Source of the DNA: an uncultured Pelagibacteraceae bacterium
GTDB lineage: Bacteria > Pseudomonadota > Alphaproteobacteria > Pelagibacterales > Pelagibacteraceae
Assembly: GCA_902517495.1 (NCBI GenBank)
Contig: CABYCO010000002.1
Span: 25,118 to 89,117, forward strand
Reading direction: 5' to 3'
Length of the DNA: 64,000 bases
Shown: positions 28,632 through 42,389 of the stretch, one piece after another
Position numbering within the stretch: position 1 is the stretch's first letter
Layout of the letters: every line of letters starts with the position of its first letter
Made by a program: the position numbers and the translations under genes
Notes under the pieces: model-generated
The model's database searches: none
Seen by the model: only the letters and a program-made list of their open reading frames with translations
What the model was told of the DNA's origin: nothing

Positions 28632-30398
28632 ATGCCAAAATTATATTCAGGGGCTGAGATTGTATTCAAATGCTTGGAAGATCAAAATGTTAGTCACATA
28701 TTTGGTTATCCTGGAGGAGCGGTTCTTCCAATTTATGATGAATTAAAAAATTTTAACTCTGTAAAACATATTCTAGTAAGACATGAACAAGGTGCAGGAC
28801 ATGCTGCTGAAGGATATGCAAGATCAACTGGCAAACCAGGAGTATTATTAGTTACCTCAGGTCCTGGAGCTACTAATGCTGTTACTGCCCTAACAGACGC
28901 TTACATGGACTCTGTGCCTTTAGTTTGCATCACAGGACAAGTCCCAACACACTTAATTGGTACAGATGCATTTCAAGAATGTGATACCACAGGGATAACT
29001 AGACCTTGTACTAAACATAACTGGCTAGTAAAAGATGTTAACGATTTAGCAGAAGTAATGCATAAAGCTTTTGAGGTAGCAACTACAGGTAGACCAGGAC
29101 CTGTTTTGGTGGATATTCCAAAAGATATACAATTTCAAAAAGGTAAATATAAAAATTTCATGAAGATTAAAAAGTTAAATGGAAAATCTCATGACAATTT
29201 TTCTCAAAAAAATATTGATGAGTTAATTAAATTAATTAGTAAAGCAAAAAAACCAATCTTTTATACTGGAGGTGGAGTAATTAATTCAGGACCAAAGGCA
29301 AGTGAACTTTTAAGAGAACTCGTATATGTAACTGGTTTTCCTATAACCTCAACGTTACAAGGTCTTGGTTGTTTCCCTGCAGATGATAATCAATTTTTAG
29401 GAATGCTAGGTATGCATGGAACCTACGAAGCAAACAACGCCATGTATTCATGTGACTTAATGATAAATGTTGGTGCGAGGTTTGATGATAGAATTACTGG
29501 TAAGATTGACGAGTTCTCTCCTAAATCTAAAAAAGTTCATATTGATATAGATCCATCGTCAATAAATAAAAATGTAAAAGTAGATTTAGCAATTGTTGGA
29601 GATATTAAGTCAGTTTTAACATCAACATTAAAAACTTTTAAAAAATCTAAAAATAATTTTTCTAAATCAAATAAACATCAAATATCTAATTGGTGGGAAC
29701 AAATTCAGAAATGGAGATCTAAAAGATCATTAGACTACATTGGTAGTGAAGAGACAATAAAACCACAGTATGCTATTGAAAGATTATACGAGCTAACAAA
29801 AGATAAAGACACATATATCACAACTGAAGTAGGCCAACATCAAATGTGGGCCGCTCAACACTACAAGTTCAATAAACCAAATAGATGGATGACTTCTGGA
29901 GGTCTTGGTACGATGGGATATGGATTACCAGCAGCAGTTGGAGTCCAAATTGCTCATCCTAAGAAATTAGTAATTGATATTGCTGGAGAAGCATCTGTTT
30001 TGATGACTATGCAGGAAATGTCAACCGCAGTTCAGTACAATTTGCCTATAAAAATATTTATTTTGAATAATGAGTACATGGGAATGGTAAGACAATGGCA
30101 GGAATTATTACATGATAAAAATTATTCAGAGAGTTATACGGCTGCGTTGCCAGATTTTGTTAAAATGGCAGAAGCATATGGGTGTGTTGGTATAAGAGCA
30201 AAAACACCAGAGGAGTTAGATGATAAGATCATTGAAATGTTAAACACAGATCGTCCAGTTATATTTGATTGTCTTGTAGACAAACAAGAAAACTGCTTTC
30301 CAATGATACCTTCTGGTAAACCCCATAATCAAATGTTACTTGGTCCCAAAGATCAAAAAGAAAAAAAGATAACAGGAAAGGGTAGAACACTGGTTTAA
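28632..30398 (+). CDS. ilvB: Acetolactate synthase large subunit
   Basis: TPP/FAD enzyme forming acetolactate or acetohydroxybutyrate, the first common step of valine, leucine and isoleucine synthesis. The 588-aa chain has the N-terminal HIFGYPGGAVLPIYDEL and RHEQGAGHAAEGYARS with the catalytic Glu, and the C-terminal TPP site ending in NNEYMGMVRQWQELL. No attenuator-like leader was found in the 53 bases upstream. It shares a base with ilvN. Confidence 0.97.
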   Translation: MPKLYSGAEIVFKCLEDQNVSHIFGYPGGAVLPIYDELKNFNSVKHILVRHEQGAGHAAEGYARSTGKPGVLLVTSGPGATNAVTALTDAYMDSVPLVCITGQVPTHLIGTDAFQECDTTGITRPCTKHNWLVKDVNDLAEVMHKAFEVATTGRPGPVLVDIPKDIQFQKGKYKNFMKIKKLNGKSHDNFSQKNIDELIKLISKAKKPIFYTGGGVINSGPKASELLRELVYVTGFPITSTLQGLGCFPADDNQFLGMLGMHGTYEANNAMYSCDLMINVGARFDDRITGKIDEFSPKSKKVHIDIDPSSINKNVKVDLAIVGDIKSVLTSTLKTFKKSKNNFSKSNKHQISNWWEQIQKWRSKRSLDYIGSEETIKPQYAIERLYELTKDKDTYITTEVGQHQMWAAQHYKFNKPNRWMTSGGLGTMGYGLPAAVGVQIAHPKKLVIDIAGEASVLMTMQEMSTAVQYNLPIKIFILNNEYMGMVRQWQELLHDKNYSESYTAALPDFVKMAEAYGCVGIRAKTPEELDDKIIEMLNTDRPVIFDCLVDKQENCFPMIPSGKPHNQMLLGPKDQKEKKITGKGRTLV

Positions 30399-30946
30399 TG
30401 GCAAACTCAAAATCAGCATATAGTACTGCAGGAAAAAAACAGAAGCTTGATACACATATTATAGTTGTGTGGGTAGATAATGAAGCTGGTGTTTTAGCGC
30501 GTGTAGTTGGGTTATTTTCTGGAAGAGGTTACAATATTGAGTCTTTAGCAGTAGCAGAGGTTGATCAAAAACAAAATATTTCTAGAATAACAATTGTTAC
30601 TACTGGTACTCCCCAAGTTGTAGATCAGATTAAACTTCAATTAAAAAAATTAGTTCCAGTCCATAAAGTAGCAGATTTTAAAAGAGAAGATAAAAATGTT
30701 ATTTTTAAAGAAATGGCATTATTCAAGTTTGTTGCAAACAATGGCAAACTAAATAAAGCTTTTGAAGCTTGCAAAAATTTTAATCCAGTAATATTAGATA
30801 AAACAAATAAATCAAACGTTATACAAATTACAGCTTTAAGACGAGAAATAGATAGTATGTCAAAAAATTTAAAAAAATTTGGTTTGGTGAGTGTTTCAAG
30901 AACAGGTGCAGTTGCTATGACTAGAGGGTCAGAAATATTTAAATAA
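30398..30946 (+). CDS. ilvN: Acetolactate synthase small (regulatory) subunit
   Basis: ACT-domain subunit that activates IlvB and confers valine feedback. The 182-aa protein has a 20-residue polar N-terminal extension, then the ACT domain (VVWVDNEAGVLARVVGLFSGRGYNIESL) and the ALS_ss C-terminal domain (FKEMALFKF; ISRTGAVAMTRG-like end VSRTGAVAMTRG). It overlaps ilvB by 1 base and precedes ilvC by 23 bases. Confidence 0.96.
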   Translation: MANSKSAYSTAGKKQKLDTHIIVVWVDNEAGVLARVVGLFSGRGYNIESLAVAEVDQKQNISRITIVTTGTPQVVDQIKLQLKKLVPVHKVADFKREDKNVIFKEMALFKFVANNGKLNKAFEACKNFNPVILDKTNKSNVIQITALRREIDSMSKNLKKFGLVSVSRTGAVAMTRGSEIFK

Positions 30947-30955
30947 ATAAAAATT

Positions 30956-31992
<1,037 letters not shown>

Positions 31993-32012
31993 ATAAATAA
32001 TTGTTTTATTTG

Positions 32013-32035
32013 GGCTAAAATAGCCATTTTATTTT
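32013..32035 (+). terminator. Probable Rho-independent terminator after ilvC
   Basis: GGCTA AAA TAGCC (5-bp stem, 3-base loop) followed by ATTTTATTTT. A small but well-formed hairpin 20 bases past the ilvC stop. Confidence 0.55.
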
Positions 32036-32070
32036 GCAATCTGAGCGTGAGCATGTATGATATGTGTGCT

Positions 32071-32076
32071 TATAAT
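32071..32076 (+). promoter_or_regulatory. Candidate -10 box directly before leuA
   Basis: TATAAT ends 6 bases before the leuA ATG, so transcription would start at or next to the start codon (leaderless). No convincing -35 box is seen. Confidence 0.35.
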
Positions 32077-32082
32077 AATTAA

Positions 32083-34706
<2,624 letters not shown>

Positions 34707-34711
34707 TTAAA

Positions 34712-35554
34712 ATGTCTAAGGAAATGGGCAGAGACGATTTTGTCATATCTGCACGTTCAATTTTTTTAAAAAAAGGTAACAGACAAAAATTTTCACTTTT
34801 AACTTTAGTCATAGTATCCATAATTATTTTATCATTAGAATATTTTAAAACAGGACCTTTAAATCAATTTAGGATATTTGCAAAAGATGTTATTTTTAAA
34901 ACTTCATATTTTATATCATTACCATTTTCATCAATGAAAAATGTCTATTATGGTTTTAATGATCATTTAAAAATATATGAAGAAAATAAAAAACTTAAAA
35001 ATACAAATTTAAATATTGAAGAATTAAAATTTGAAAATCAATTTTTAAAAGAAGAAAATATAAGGCTAAATGAGTTGATTGAAGAAAAGAGTCTTTTTTC
35101 TGATAATTATCATGTAACCAAAATTTTACTAGATCAGGAGAGCCCATACCTTAGATCAATTGTGATTAATAAAGGCTTTAAACACGATATTAAAATAGGG
35201 TCAGCTGTGAGAAGCGGTTCGTATTTTGTAGGAAAAGTTGTTGGCGTTAATTACCTAACTTCCAGAGTTTTATTAATAAATGACCTTAATAGTAAGATAC
35301 CAGTAATAATTGAACCAGATGGGATGAGAGCTATGGTTTCTGGCAATGGAAGTAAAATATTTGGTGATATAGAGTACCTACCTGAAAAAAATCAAGTTGA
35401 AGAGGGTCACATAGTTTATACTTCGGGGACCGATGGAATTATCTCCTCTGGAATACCTGTAGGAAAAATAATTATTAAAAATAATCAAAAATCTGTGAGA
35501 TTTTTCATTGATTTTGATCAAATTCAATATGTTAAGGTTTATTTCAAAAAGTGA
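34712..35554 (+). CDS. mreC: Rod-shape-determining protein MreC
   Basis: Bitopic periplasmic scaffold of the elongasome. The 280-aa protein has a basic cytoplasmic N-terminus of about 30 residues, one membrane helix (about 31-47), a coiled coil (YEENKKLKNTNLNIEELKFE...) and the beta-barrel MreC domain (VINKGFKHDIKIGSAVRSG onward). It lies 5 bases after mreB and overlaps mreD by 4. Confidence 0.94.
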   Translation: MSKEMGRDDFVISARSIFLKKGNRQKFSLLTLVIVSIIILSLEYFKTGPLNQFRIFAKDVIFKTSYFISLPFSSMKNVYYGFNDHLKIYEENKKLKNTNLNIEELKFENQFLKEENIRLNELIEEKSLFSDNYHVTKILLDQESPYLRSIVINKGFKHDIKIGSAVRSGSYFVGKVVGVNYLTSRVLLINDLNSKIPVIIEPDGMRAMVSGNGSKIFGDIEYLPEKNQVEEGHIVYTSGTDGIISSGIPVGKIIIKNNQKSVRFFIDFDQIQYVKVYFKK

Positions 35555-36081
35555 GTTTATTTGCTAACAGAATTTATTCTAAGACCATTACAAGTCTACC
35601 TACTTTAATTCTAATCCTTGTCGTAATTTTAGGTTTAAATATTAATATTATTTATAAAAATTATGATTTTATCATAAACTTTAGCTACATAATTGTATTC
35701 TTCTGGAGTTTAAAAAAACCAGAGCATCTAGGATATGGATTAATTTTCTTTGCAGGTATTATAAATGATGTAGTTCAAAGTTTTCCAATTGGAATTTCTT
35801 CTCTAGACTATTTATCATTATCTGTGATTGGAGCCTTTATACGGAATAGAATGGTCATGTACAATTTAATTTATGATTGGATATCATTTTTGATAGCAAT
35901 TTTAATTGTAGGATCAGTAAATTACATTATATTAGTAACAATATTTAAAATTCCAATTGTCTATGAAAGTTTAATATTGGGTTTATTCGTTACATTTTTA
36001 ATTTACCCTATATTTTTCAAAATATTTATTTGGATAGATAATATGATGCTAGTTACAGAGAATGATAAAAAAAATAGGTAA
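35551..36081 (+). CDS. mreD: Rod-shape-determining protein MreD
   Basis: Small polytopic membrane protein of the elongasome. The 176-aa protein has about five membrane helices and the family's GYGLIFFAGIINDVVQSFPIG segment. It starts with a GTG overlapping mreC and overlaps mrdA by 20 bases. Position in the mre-mrd run supports the call. Confidence 0.9.
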   Translation: MSLFANRIYSKTITSLPTLILILVVILGLNINIIYKNYDFIINFSYIIVFFWSLKKPEHLGYGLIFFAGIINDVVQSFPIGISSLDYLSLSVIGAFIRNRMVMYNLIYDWISFLIAILIVGSVNYIILVTIFKIPIVYESLILGLFVTFLIYPIFFKIFIWIDNMMLVTENDKKNR

Positions 36082-38008
36082 TTTAAATAAAAATAAAATT
36101 ATAAGTAGAAGACTTTTTGTTTTAGTTGCAGCAAAGATTGGATTACTTGGAATTGTTACTTCAAGATTATATAATCTTCAAATTTCTGAAAAGCAAAAAT
36201 ATGAAGTTTTATCTGACAAAAATAGAATAAGAGAATGGAAAACTCCACCTCAAAGAGGAATAATAACTGATTATTTTAATAATGTTATTGCAGATAATCA
36301 AAGAGTTTATCAAGTTCATTTATCTCTTGAGGAGGTTTCTAATTTTAATAATTCAATTTTTAAACTTAAAAATATTATAAGCCTTAAAGAGGATGAAATA
36401 AAAAAAATATATGAAAATAAAGAAAAGTCTAAGCCATGGGATACTCTAATAATTTCTGAAAATTTATCGTGGAAAGAATTTTCTAAATTAAATTTGTACC
36501 TGCATGAATTGGAAGGTGCAAAGCCAGTTTTGTCTACTTCAAGACATTATCCTTATTCCAATGATTTAGTACATGTTATTGGTTATGTGGGTGATGCAAC
36601 AACCAAAGATATTCAAAATAAAAAAAAAATAGAAGAAAACTTTGTGCCAGGTTTAAAAGTCGGAAAAATTGGTATTGAAAATTCAAAAGACTCTGACTTA
36701 ATTGGAAATCATGGAACTAAAAGATATGAAGTTAATGCATCAGGAAAAAAAATAAGTGAAATTAGTTATAACAAGGAAACTCAAGGTGAAAACTTAAGAA
36801 CGACCATAGACTTAGAAATTCAGCAATTGGCTCAAGAGTTATTAAAAAACCAAGCAGGCTCAATATGTGTTATGGACATATACACAGGTGAAGTAATTGC
36901 CATGGCATCGTCTCCAACCTACGATCCAAATAAGTTTACACATGGAATAAGCACTAAAGATTGGAATGAAATTAAAAATAATAAGTTAAGGCCTTTGATC
37001 AATAAATCATTAGCTGGATTATATTCTCCAGGATCGACTATAAAACCTTTAGTTGCACTTGCCGCACTAGAATATGGAATAATTGATACAAAGTTTAAAG
37101 TAAACTGTAAGGGCCATGATCATCCATATGAATTGTATGGAGAAAGATATCATTGTTGGAAAAAAAATGGTCATGGATTAATGAGTATGAGAAATGCTAT
37201 TAAACAGTCATGTGATATTTATTTTTATGAAGTCGCAAGGCTTTTAGGTGTTGATAAGCTTTCATTAATTGCAAAAAGATATGGTCTAGGTTCAAAAGTT
37301 TTAGAAGATTTTTTTTTAGAAGAAAAAAAAGGAATTGTCCCCTCAACACAATGGAAAAAACAAGTTTTAGAACAGTCTTGGTACCTTGGCGAAACTGTAA
37401 TTACTGGAATAGGACAGGGTTATATTCAGACTACTCCACTTCAATTATGTTTGATGACAGCCCAATTAGCTAATGGAGGCTTCAAGATCAAACCAAATTT
37501 AATTCATGATAAAGAAATAGATTTAGAGATGATTAAATCTAAAATTGAAAGTGAAAAAAAAAAATCTGTAAGTCAAAATATTTTGAAAGATCATCAATTT
37601 AAACACTATGAAAGACTTTACAGAAATCCAAATAATTTAAAGTTAGTTCTGGATGCGATGTATGGGTCAACTAACGAACAATTTGGAACCTCATTCAGAT
37701 CTAGGCACAAAGAGGATAAATATAAATTTGCTGGAAAAACTGGAACTTCTCAAGTTAAAAGAATTACTGATCAAGACAGAGAGCTTGATTTAGACCTTGA
37801 AGAGATAGAATATAAAAGCAGAGATCATGCTTTATTTATTGCATTTGCACCTTTTGATAAACCAAGATATTCACTAAGTGTTTTGATAGAACATGGAGGT
37901 TCTGGCAGCAAAGCAGCTGCACCACTAGCAAATAAACTAATAAAAAAAATTGTAGATAGGCATGAATCAAGAGAAAAAATTAGAAAAGATTTAAAAAATA
38001 TTGCATGA
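36062..38008 (+). CDS. mrdA: Penicillin-binding protein 2 (transpeptidase)
   Basis: Cross-links peptidoglycan during elongation. The 648-aa protein has one N-terminal membrane helix (about 18-36), the PBP dimerisation domain (PPQRGIITDYFNNVIADN), then the transpeptidase domain with SxxK motif STIK (Ser about 325), SxN-type SCD in KQSCDIYFYE, and KTGTSQ. The order mreBCD-mrdA-mrdB is the standard one, and it overlaps mreD and mrdB. Confidence 0.97.
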   Translation: MIKKIGNLNKNKIISRRLFVLVAAKIGLLGIVTSRLYNLQISEKQKYEVLSDKNRIREWKTPPQRGIITDYFNNVIADNQRVYQVHLSLEEVSNFNNSIFKLKNIISLKEDEIKKIYENKEKSKPWDTLIISENLSWKEFSKLNLYLHELEGAKPVLSTSRHYPYSNDLVHVIGYVGDATTKDIQNKKKIEENFVPGLKVGKIGIENSKDSDLIGNHGTKRYEVNASGKKISEISYNKETQGENLRTTIDLEIQQLAQELLKNQAGSICVMDIYTGEVIAMASSPTYDPNKFTHGISTKDWNEIKNNKLRPLINKSLAGLYSPGSTIKPLVALAALEYGIIDTKFKVNCKGHDHPYELYGERYHCWKKNGHGLMSMRNAIKQSCDIYFYEVARLLGVDKLSLIAKRYGLGSKVLEDFFLEEKKGIVPSTQWKKQVLEQSWYLGETVITGIGQGYIQTTPLQLCLMTAQLANGGFKIKPNLIHDKEIDLEMIKSKIESEKKKSVSQNILKDHQFKHYERLYRNPNNLKLVLDAMYGSTNEQFGTSFRSRHKEDKYKFAGKTGTSQVKRITDQDRELDLDLEEIEYKSRDHALFIAFAPFDKPRYSLSVLIEHGGSGSKAAAPLANKLIKKIVDRHESREKIRKDLKNIA

Positions 38009-39135
38009 TACTCTCAACGTCTCTAAATTCTAACAGCTATTCATTTATTGATAAGCTGAGGGCAGTGGACTATTTTTTAATAATAATCGTTGCCATAATA
38101 GGTTCATTAAGTGTGTTTTCAATATATTCTACCGAGAGTGGGAACTTTTCTTTTTACACAAAAAATCATCTAATTAGATTTCTTGTGTTTTTTTCTATGT
38201 TTTTAATTTTATCATTTATAAGAGTTTCAGCTTGGTATAGGCAGGCATATATTTTTTATATTCTAGGAATATTACTACTCTTATTTGTAATGTTTTTCGG
38301 AATCTCTGCCTCTGGATCTAAGCGTTGGATAAATCTTTTCATAATGAACCTTCAACCTTCAGAATTAATGAAAATTGCTGTAATAGTCTGTTTTGCAAGA
38401 TATTATCACCGCATACAAAGCTCAGATATTCAGAGTTATAAATATCTTTTACAACCAATTATTCTTTTATTAATTCCTTGTTATTTAGTTATAACTCAAC
38501 CTGATCTAGGAACTGCAATCTTGATAGCAGGGAGTGGCTTGGCAATTATATGGTTAGCAGGACTTAATTTAAAATATTTTGTATATTCAGGTTTAATATT
38601 AATGGTTTCGCTACCATTTGTAATTTCAATTTTAAAACCATACCAAAAATCAAGAATATTAACTTTTTTTAATCCTGAAAGAGATCCTTTAGGTGCAGGT
38701 TATCAAATAATTCAATCTAAAATAGCTATTGGTTCAGGAGGTTTTTTGGGCAAAGGTTTCTTACAAGGTACACAAAGTTATCTCGAATTCTTACCTGAAA
38801 AACACACTGACTTTATTTTCACTCTTTTTTCAGAAGAATTTGGATTTGTAGGCTCAATTATATTAATTTTTCTTTACGCTCTTTTAATTTACAGAATAAT
38901 AAGGATTGGTTTTTTAAGTAGATCGTTTTTTGCAAAACTATACTGTTTTGGTTTTGCATCAGCTTTATTTTTATATATTTTTGTAAATATAGCGATGGTT
39001 CTTGGACTATTACCAATTGTTGGTGCGCCACTTCCTATAATGTCATATGGCGGTTCCTCAATGCTATCAATAATGCTAGGCTTAAGCATTGTAATGAGTT
39101 GTAAGATTTACAGTCGAGATCCAATTGGTAGCTAG
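38005..39135 (+). CDS. mrdB: Rod-shape glycan polymerase RodA (SEDS family)
   Basis: SEDS peptidoglycan glycosyltransferase partner of PBP2. The 376-aa protein has about ten membrane helices and the hallmarks NLQPSELMKIAVIV, ITQPDLGTAILI (with the key Asp), FLPEKHTDFIFTLFSEEFG and LPIVGAPLPIMSYGGSSM. It ends the mre-mrd run and overlaps mrdA by 4 bases. Confidence 0.97.
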   Translation: MILSTSLNSNSYSFIDKLRAVDYFLIIIVAIIGSLSVFSIYSTESGNFSFYTKNHLIRFLVFFSMFLILSFIRVSAWYRQAYIFYILGILLLLFVMFFGISASGSKRWINLFIMNLQPSELMKIAVIVCFARYYHRIQSSDIQSYKYLLQPIILLLIPCYLVITQPDLGTAILIAGSGLAIIWLAGLNLKYFVYSGLILMVSLPFVISILKPYQKSRILTFFNPERDPLGAGYQIIQSKIAIGSGGFLGKGFLQGTQSYLEFLPEKHTDFIFTLFSEEFGFVGSIILIFLYALLIYRIIRIGFLSRSFFAKLYCFGFASALFLYIFVNIAMVLGLLPIVGAPLPIMSYGGSSMLSIMLGLSIVMSCKIYSRDPIGS

Positions 39136-39208
39136 AATATAGTAAACGGTTATCTCCCGCGATCAAATAGCATCTATTATAATTTATCTTACAAACTATA
39201 TTTTTTTT

Positions 39209-40450
39209 ATGTCAGAAAAAATGTTAAAAATTGGTATAATTGGAGCAGGTATTCAAGGCGTATGCAATGCACTTTTCTTACAAAAAAAAGGTTATCAAGT
39301 AATTTTATTCGATAGAGATGAGCCTGGAAACGCAGCTTCTTATGGAAATGCAGGCCACTTTTCTCCATATGCATCAGTTCCTCTAAACAGACCAGATATT
39401 GTCAACGATGTTCCTTCAATGCTTTTAAGCTCAAGAGGACCGTTAGCGCTTAAATGGAACTATATTCCAAAAATGATCCCTTGGTTTTCAAAGTTTTTGA
39501 TGAATTGTACTAATGATAAAATGATGCATACCGCAAAAAATATGCATCAAATTTTAGATCAATCTTTACTGGCGTATGATGAACTATTCGAAGAGATAGA
39601 TTTAGAGGGTTTAGTTGAAAATAATGGAATTTTGTATGTGTGGAATGAAAAAAATTTAAAGAGTAGAGAACTAGAAATAAAAATTAGAGATGATCTGGGC
39701 GTTAAGCAACAAGTAGTAAATAAAAAAGAAATACATGACCTAGAACCTAACTTAAAGCCATTTTACCACGGTGGTGTTTTTTATGATTATGCAAGACATG
39801 CAAGAAATCCGAAAAAAATACTAGTTAAGTTATTTCAAAATTTTATAAACAAAGGTGGAAAGTTCTTAAAACTTAATATTCAAGATCTTAATTTTGATGA
39901 AGAAAAACCTGTTTTAAGATCCGAAACCCAGAGATTTGTTTTTGATAAATTAGTTATTGCTTGTGGTGCATTTTCAAAAAAACTTACTGACAAACTTCAT
40001 GAAAATATTCCTCTAGATACAGAAAGAGGTTATCATGTTCATTTTAAAGATTTTGACCATTTAATATCTAGGCCAGTGGTTTATTCTAATAGAGGATTTG
40101 GAATGTCACCGATGGATCAAGGTTTAAGGGTGGTTGGCACTGTGGAATTTGGTGGTTTGGAAAATTCTTTATCAAAATCTAGAATAAAAAATTTAATTTT
40201 AAATGCAAATGATATGTTAGATGGATTGCCTGAGCATAAAGATGAGTGGTTGGGGTTTAGACCTACACTACCAGATTTTTTACCAATAATTGGACCATCA
40301 AAAAATTATAAAAATGTATTTTACTCATTTGGTCATCATCATTTAGGATGGACTTTAGGTGCAATTTCTGGAAAAATAGTTTCCGGTATGATTGCAAATG
40401 AAAATACTAATATGGATTTAAAACCTTATAGCTCTATTAGATTTGCCTAA
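39209..40450 (+). CDS. DadA-like FAD-dependent amino-acid dehydrogenase
   Basis: DAO-superfamily flavoprotein likely to oxidise a D-amino acid or other secondary or primary amine to the keto acid. The 413-aa protein has the FAD-binding GxGxxG motif IIGAGIQGVCNALFLQKKG, the DadA-type SYGNAGHFSPYA, and C-terminal WLGFRPTLPDFLPIIGPS then SFGHHHLGWTLGA. Substrate is unknown. It opens a catabolic-looking cluster with an EamA permease and a D-2-hydroxyacid dehydrogenase. Starts at ATG 39,209; an internal ATG (MLKIG) 12 bases later is an alternative. Confidence 0.88.
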   Translation: MSEKMLKIGIIGAGIQGVCNALFLQKKGYQVILFDRDEPGNAASYGNAGHFSPYASVPLNRPDIVNDVPSMLLSSRGPLALKWNYIPKMIPWFSKFLMNCTNDKMMHTAKNMHQILDQSLLAYDELFEEIDLEGLVENNGILYVWNEKNLKSRELEIKIRDDLGVKQQVVNKKEIHDLEPNLKPFYHGGVFYDYARHARNPKKILVKLFQNFINKGGKFLKLNIQDLNFDEEKPVLRSETQRFVFDKLVIACGAFSKKLTDKLHENIPLDTERGYHVHFKDFDHLISRPVVYSNRGFGMSPMDQGLRVVGTVEFGGLENSLSKSRIKNLILNANDMLDGLPEHKDEWLGFRPTLPDFLPIIGPSKNYKNVFYSFGHHHLGWTLGAISGKIVSGMIANENTNMDLKPYSSIRFA

Positions 40451-40539
40451 AAATATTTATTGTAGATATAAATATTGAAGGTCTATACAAACAATAAATA
40501 ACAGATAACCTATAAATAAAACAGATTTGTTAAATTTTA

Positions 40540-41445
40540 ATGAAATTAAATAATCCTTTTTATCTTGCGTCTATCTATTTAGTTTTAGCGAGCCTATTTT
40601 GGGCTGGAAATTTTGTAGTTGGAAAAGCAGCAAGCATTATAGATATACCTCCAATATCATTAAATTTTTATAGATGGTTTTCAGCCTGTTTAGTTTTGCT
40701 ACCCTTTACTTACAAAGAATTAATAAATAAGAGAAGAGTAATATTTGATAACATTTTTTTATTTTCAATTTTAGGTTTTTTAGCTGTAACAGTGTTCAAT
40801 TCTGCTCTTTTTTATTCTTTAAGACATACGCAAGTTATTACTGGTCTTCTGATGATATCAACAGTTCCAGTCATGATTATATTATTTTCTTCTCTACTCA
40901 AAATTGAGAAAACAAACTTATTTCAAATAACAGGAGTATTCTTATCTCTTGCTGGAGTTATGTTTATCATCACAAAAGCAGATTTAAACAATCTTATAAA
41001 TTTAACATTTAACAGAGGAGATATATTTGCATTAATTGCAATGTTTGCTTGGTCTTTATATTCGACGCTTTTAAAAAAACGTAAATCCGATCTATCCCCA
41101 ATTGCAACACTACAAGTCGTTATTACATGTGGCGTGTTTTTTTTAATTCCAATGTATTATATGGATTATAAACTTGGTAGTGTCATTAAATTTGAAACTT
41201 CTTTTTTCCTAGTGTTATTTTATGTTGTATTATTCCCAGGAATAATTTCATTTTTATTTTGGATTAAAGGTGTCACACTTATTGGAGCAAATAGATCTGG
41301 AGTTTTTTTACATTTGATGCCAATTTTTGGTGCAATGATGGCTATGTTTATTTTCAATGAAAAAATTTTATTTTATCATTTCTTAGGTGCAATTTTTATA
41401 ATTGCTGGTATTACAGTCTCGAATAAAAAAATTCAAAATGCTTAA
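40540..41445 (+). CDS. EamA/DMT-family membrane transporter
   Basis: 301-aa drug/metabolite transporter with about ten membrane helices arranged as two EamA repeats (first from YLVLASLFWAGNFVVGKAA, second from FALIAMFAWSLYSTLLKKRK). Members export or import amino acids, nucleosides and other metabolites; the substrate cannot be told from sequence. It overlaps the downstream dehydrogenase by 8 bases, so the two are coupled. Confidence 0.88.
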   Translation: MKLNNPFYLASIYLVLASLFWAGNFVVGKAASIIDIPPISLNFYRWFSACLVLLPFTYKELINKRRVIFDNIFLFSILGFLAVTVFNSALFYSLRHTQVITGLLMISTVPVMIILFSSLLKIEKTNLFQITGVFLSLAGVMFIITKADLNNLINLTFNRGDIFALIAMFAWSLYSTLLKKRKSDLSPIATLQVVITCGVFFLIPMYYMDYKLGSVIKFETSFFLVLFYVVLFPGIISFLFWIKGVTLIGANRSGVFLHLMPIFGAMMAMFIFNEKILFYHFLGAIFIIAGITVSNKKIQNA

Positions 41446-42388
41446 GGTAGCTATTTTAGACGATTATCAAAACGTTGCTCAAGAATTCATAGATTTGAAA
41501 AATCTTTCATCAAAATTCGCTATTGAAATTTTTAGTGAACCTTTTGAAAATGAAGATGATGCTATTGAAAAATTAAAAGAATTCGAAGCCCTACTTATCA
41601 TGAGGGAGAGAACTACAATTAGTTCAAATCTCATTAAAAATTTGAAAAAACTGAAATATATCTCAACAAGTGGAATGAGAAATAAAGCAATAAATCTAGA
41701 GGCAGCAAAGAAAGCTAAAATTATTGTTACAGGAACAGAAATAAATTCAAATCCAACTTGTGAGTTAACATGGGCTTTAATCTTAGGTCTTGCAAGAAAT
41801 GTTAAAGTAGAAGTTGATAATATGTATCAAGGTTATTGGCAGACAACGGTAGGTATTGAATTAAAAGGTAAAATTTTAGGACTTGTTGGTTTAGGAAAAG
41901 TTGGATCTCAGGTTGCAAAAATAGGAAAAGCTTTTGGCATGCAAGTTATGGCATGGAGTGAAAACTTAAGTCTAGATAAGTGTAAAGAACTTGATGTTTT
42001 GCCATCTAGTAAAGAGGATCTTATTCAAAACTCTGACTTTATATCAATTCATGTCCAAGGAGGAGAAAGATACAAGGATTGTATAAAGCTCGCTGATTTT
42101 GATAAAATGAAAAAAACCTCTTATCTAATTAATACTTCAAGAGGTCCAATTGTAAACGAGGATGATTTAATTATAGCTCTATCAACTAACGTAATTGCTG
42201 GCGCTGGTATCGATGTTTATGATAAAGAACCCCTACCCAGTGGTCATAAATTAAGATTTGTTCCTAACGCACTTTTGCTTCCACACGTAGGCTATGTTAC
42301 AGCTGAAAATTATTCTATTTTCTATACACAAATGATTGAAAATTTAGAAGCCTGTGTTGCTGGTAAGCCTATTCGAGAAATAAAGTAA
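41438..42388 (+). CDS. D-isomer-specific 2-hydroxyacid dehydrogenase family protein
   Basis: NAD(P)-dependent oxidoreductase that interconverts a 2-hydroxy acid and a 2-keto acid. The ATG at 41,438 (MLKVAILDDYQ, 316 aa) is chosen; an upstream in-frame start at 41,402 would add residues unlike the family. It has the Rossmann motif GLVGLGKVGSQVAK and the NTSRGPIVNEDDL stretch. The expected Arg, Glu and His catalytic residues fit HVQGGERYKD, IDVYDKEPLP and LLPHVGYVT. It could process the keto acid made by the DadA-like enzyme, which is an inference from context. Confidence 0.9.
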   Translation: MLKVAILDDYQNVAQEFIDLKNLSSKFAIEIFSEPFENEDDAIEKLKEFEALLIMRERTTISSNLIKNLKKLKYISTSGMRNKAINLEAAKKAKIIVTGTEINSNPTCELTWALILGLARNVKVEVDNMYQGYWQTTVGIELKGKILGLVGLGKVGSQVAKIGKAFGMQVMAWSENLSLDKCKELDVLPSSKEDLIQNSDFISIHVQGGERYKDCIKLADFDKMKKTSYLINTSRGPIVNEDDLIIALSTNVIAGAGIDVYDKEPLPSGHKLRFVPNALLLPHVGYVTAENYSIFYTQMIENLEACVAGKPIREIK

Positions 42389-42389
42389 A

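Noticed and set aside
28603..28746. Possible leader peptide frame before ilvB (MSTTSARLAE...)
   Set aside because: It overlaps ilvB for about 115 bases, has no run of Leu/Ile/Val codons at a pause site, and no attenuator hairpin is present.
40452..40476. 9-bp AT-only inverted repeat (AATATTTAT/ATAAATATT) after the DadA-like gene
   Set aside because: Only A-T pairs and no T-run; such repeats arise easily at this base composition, so it is not called a terminator.
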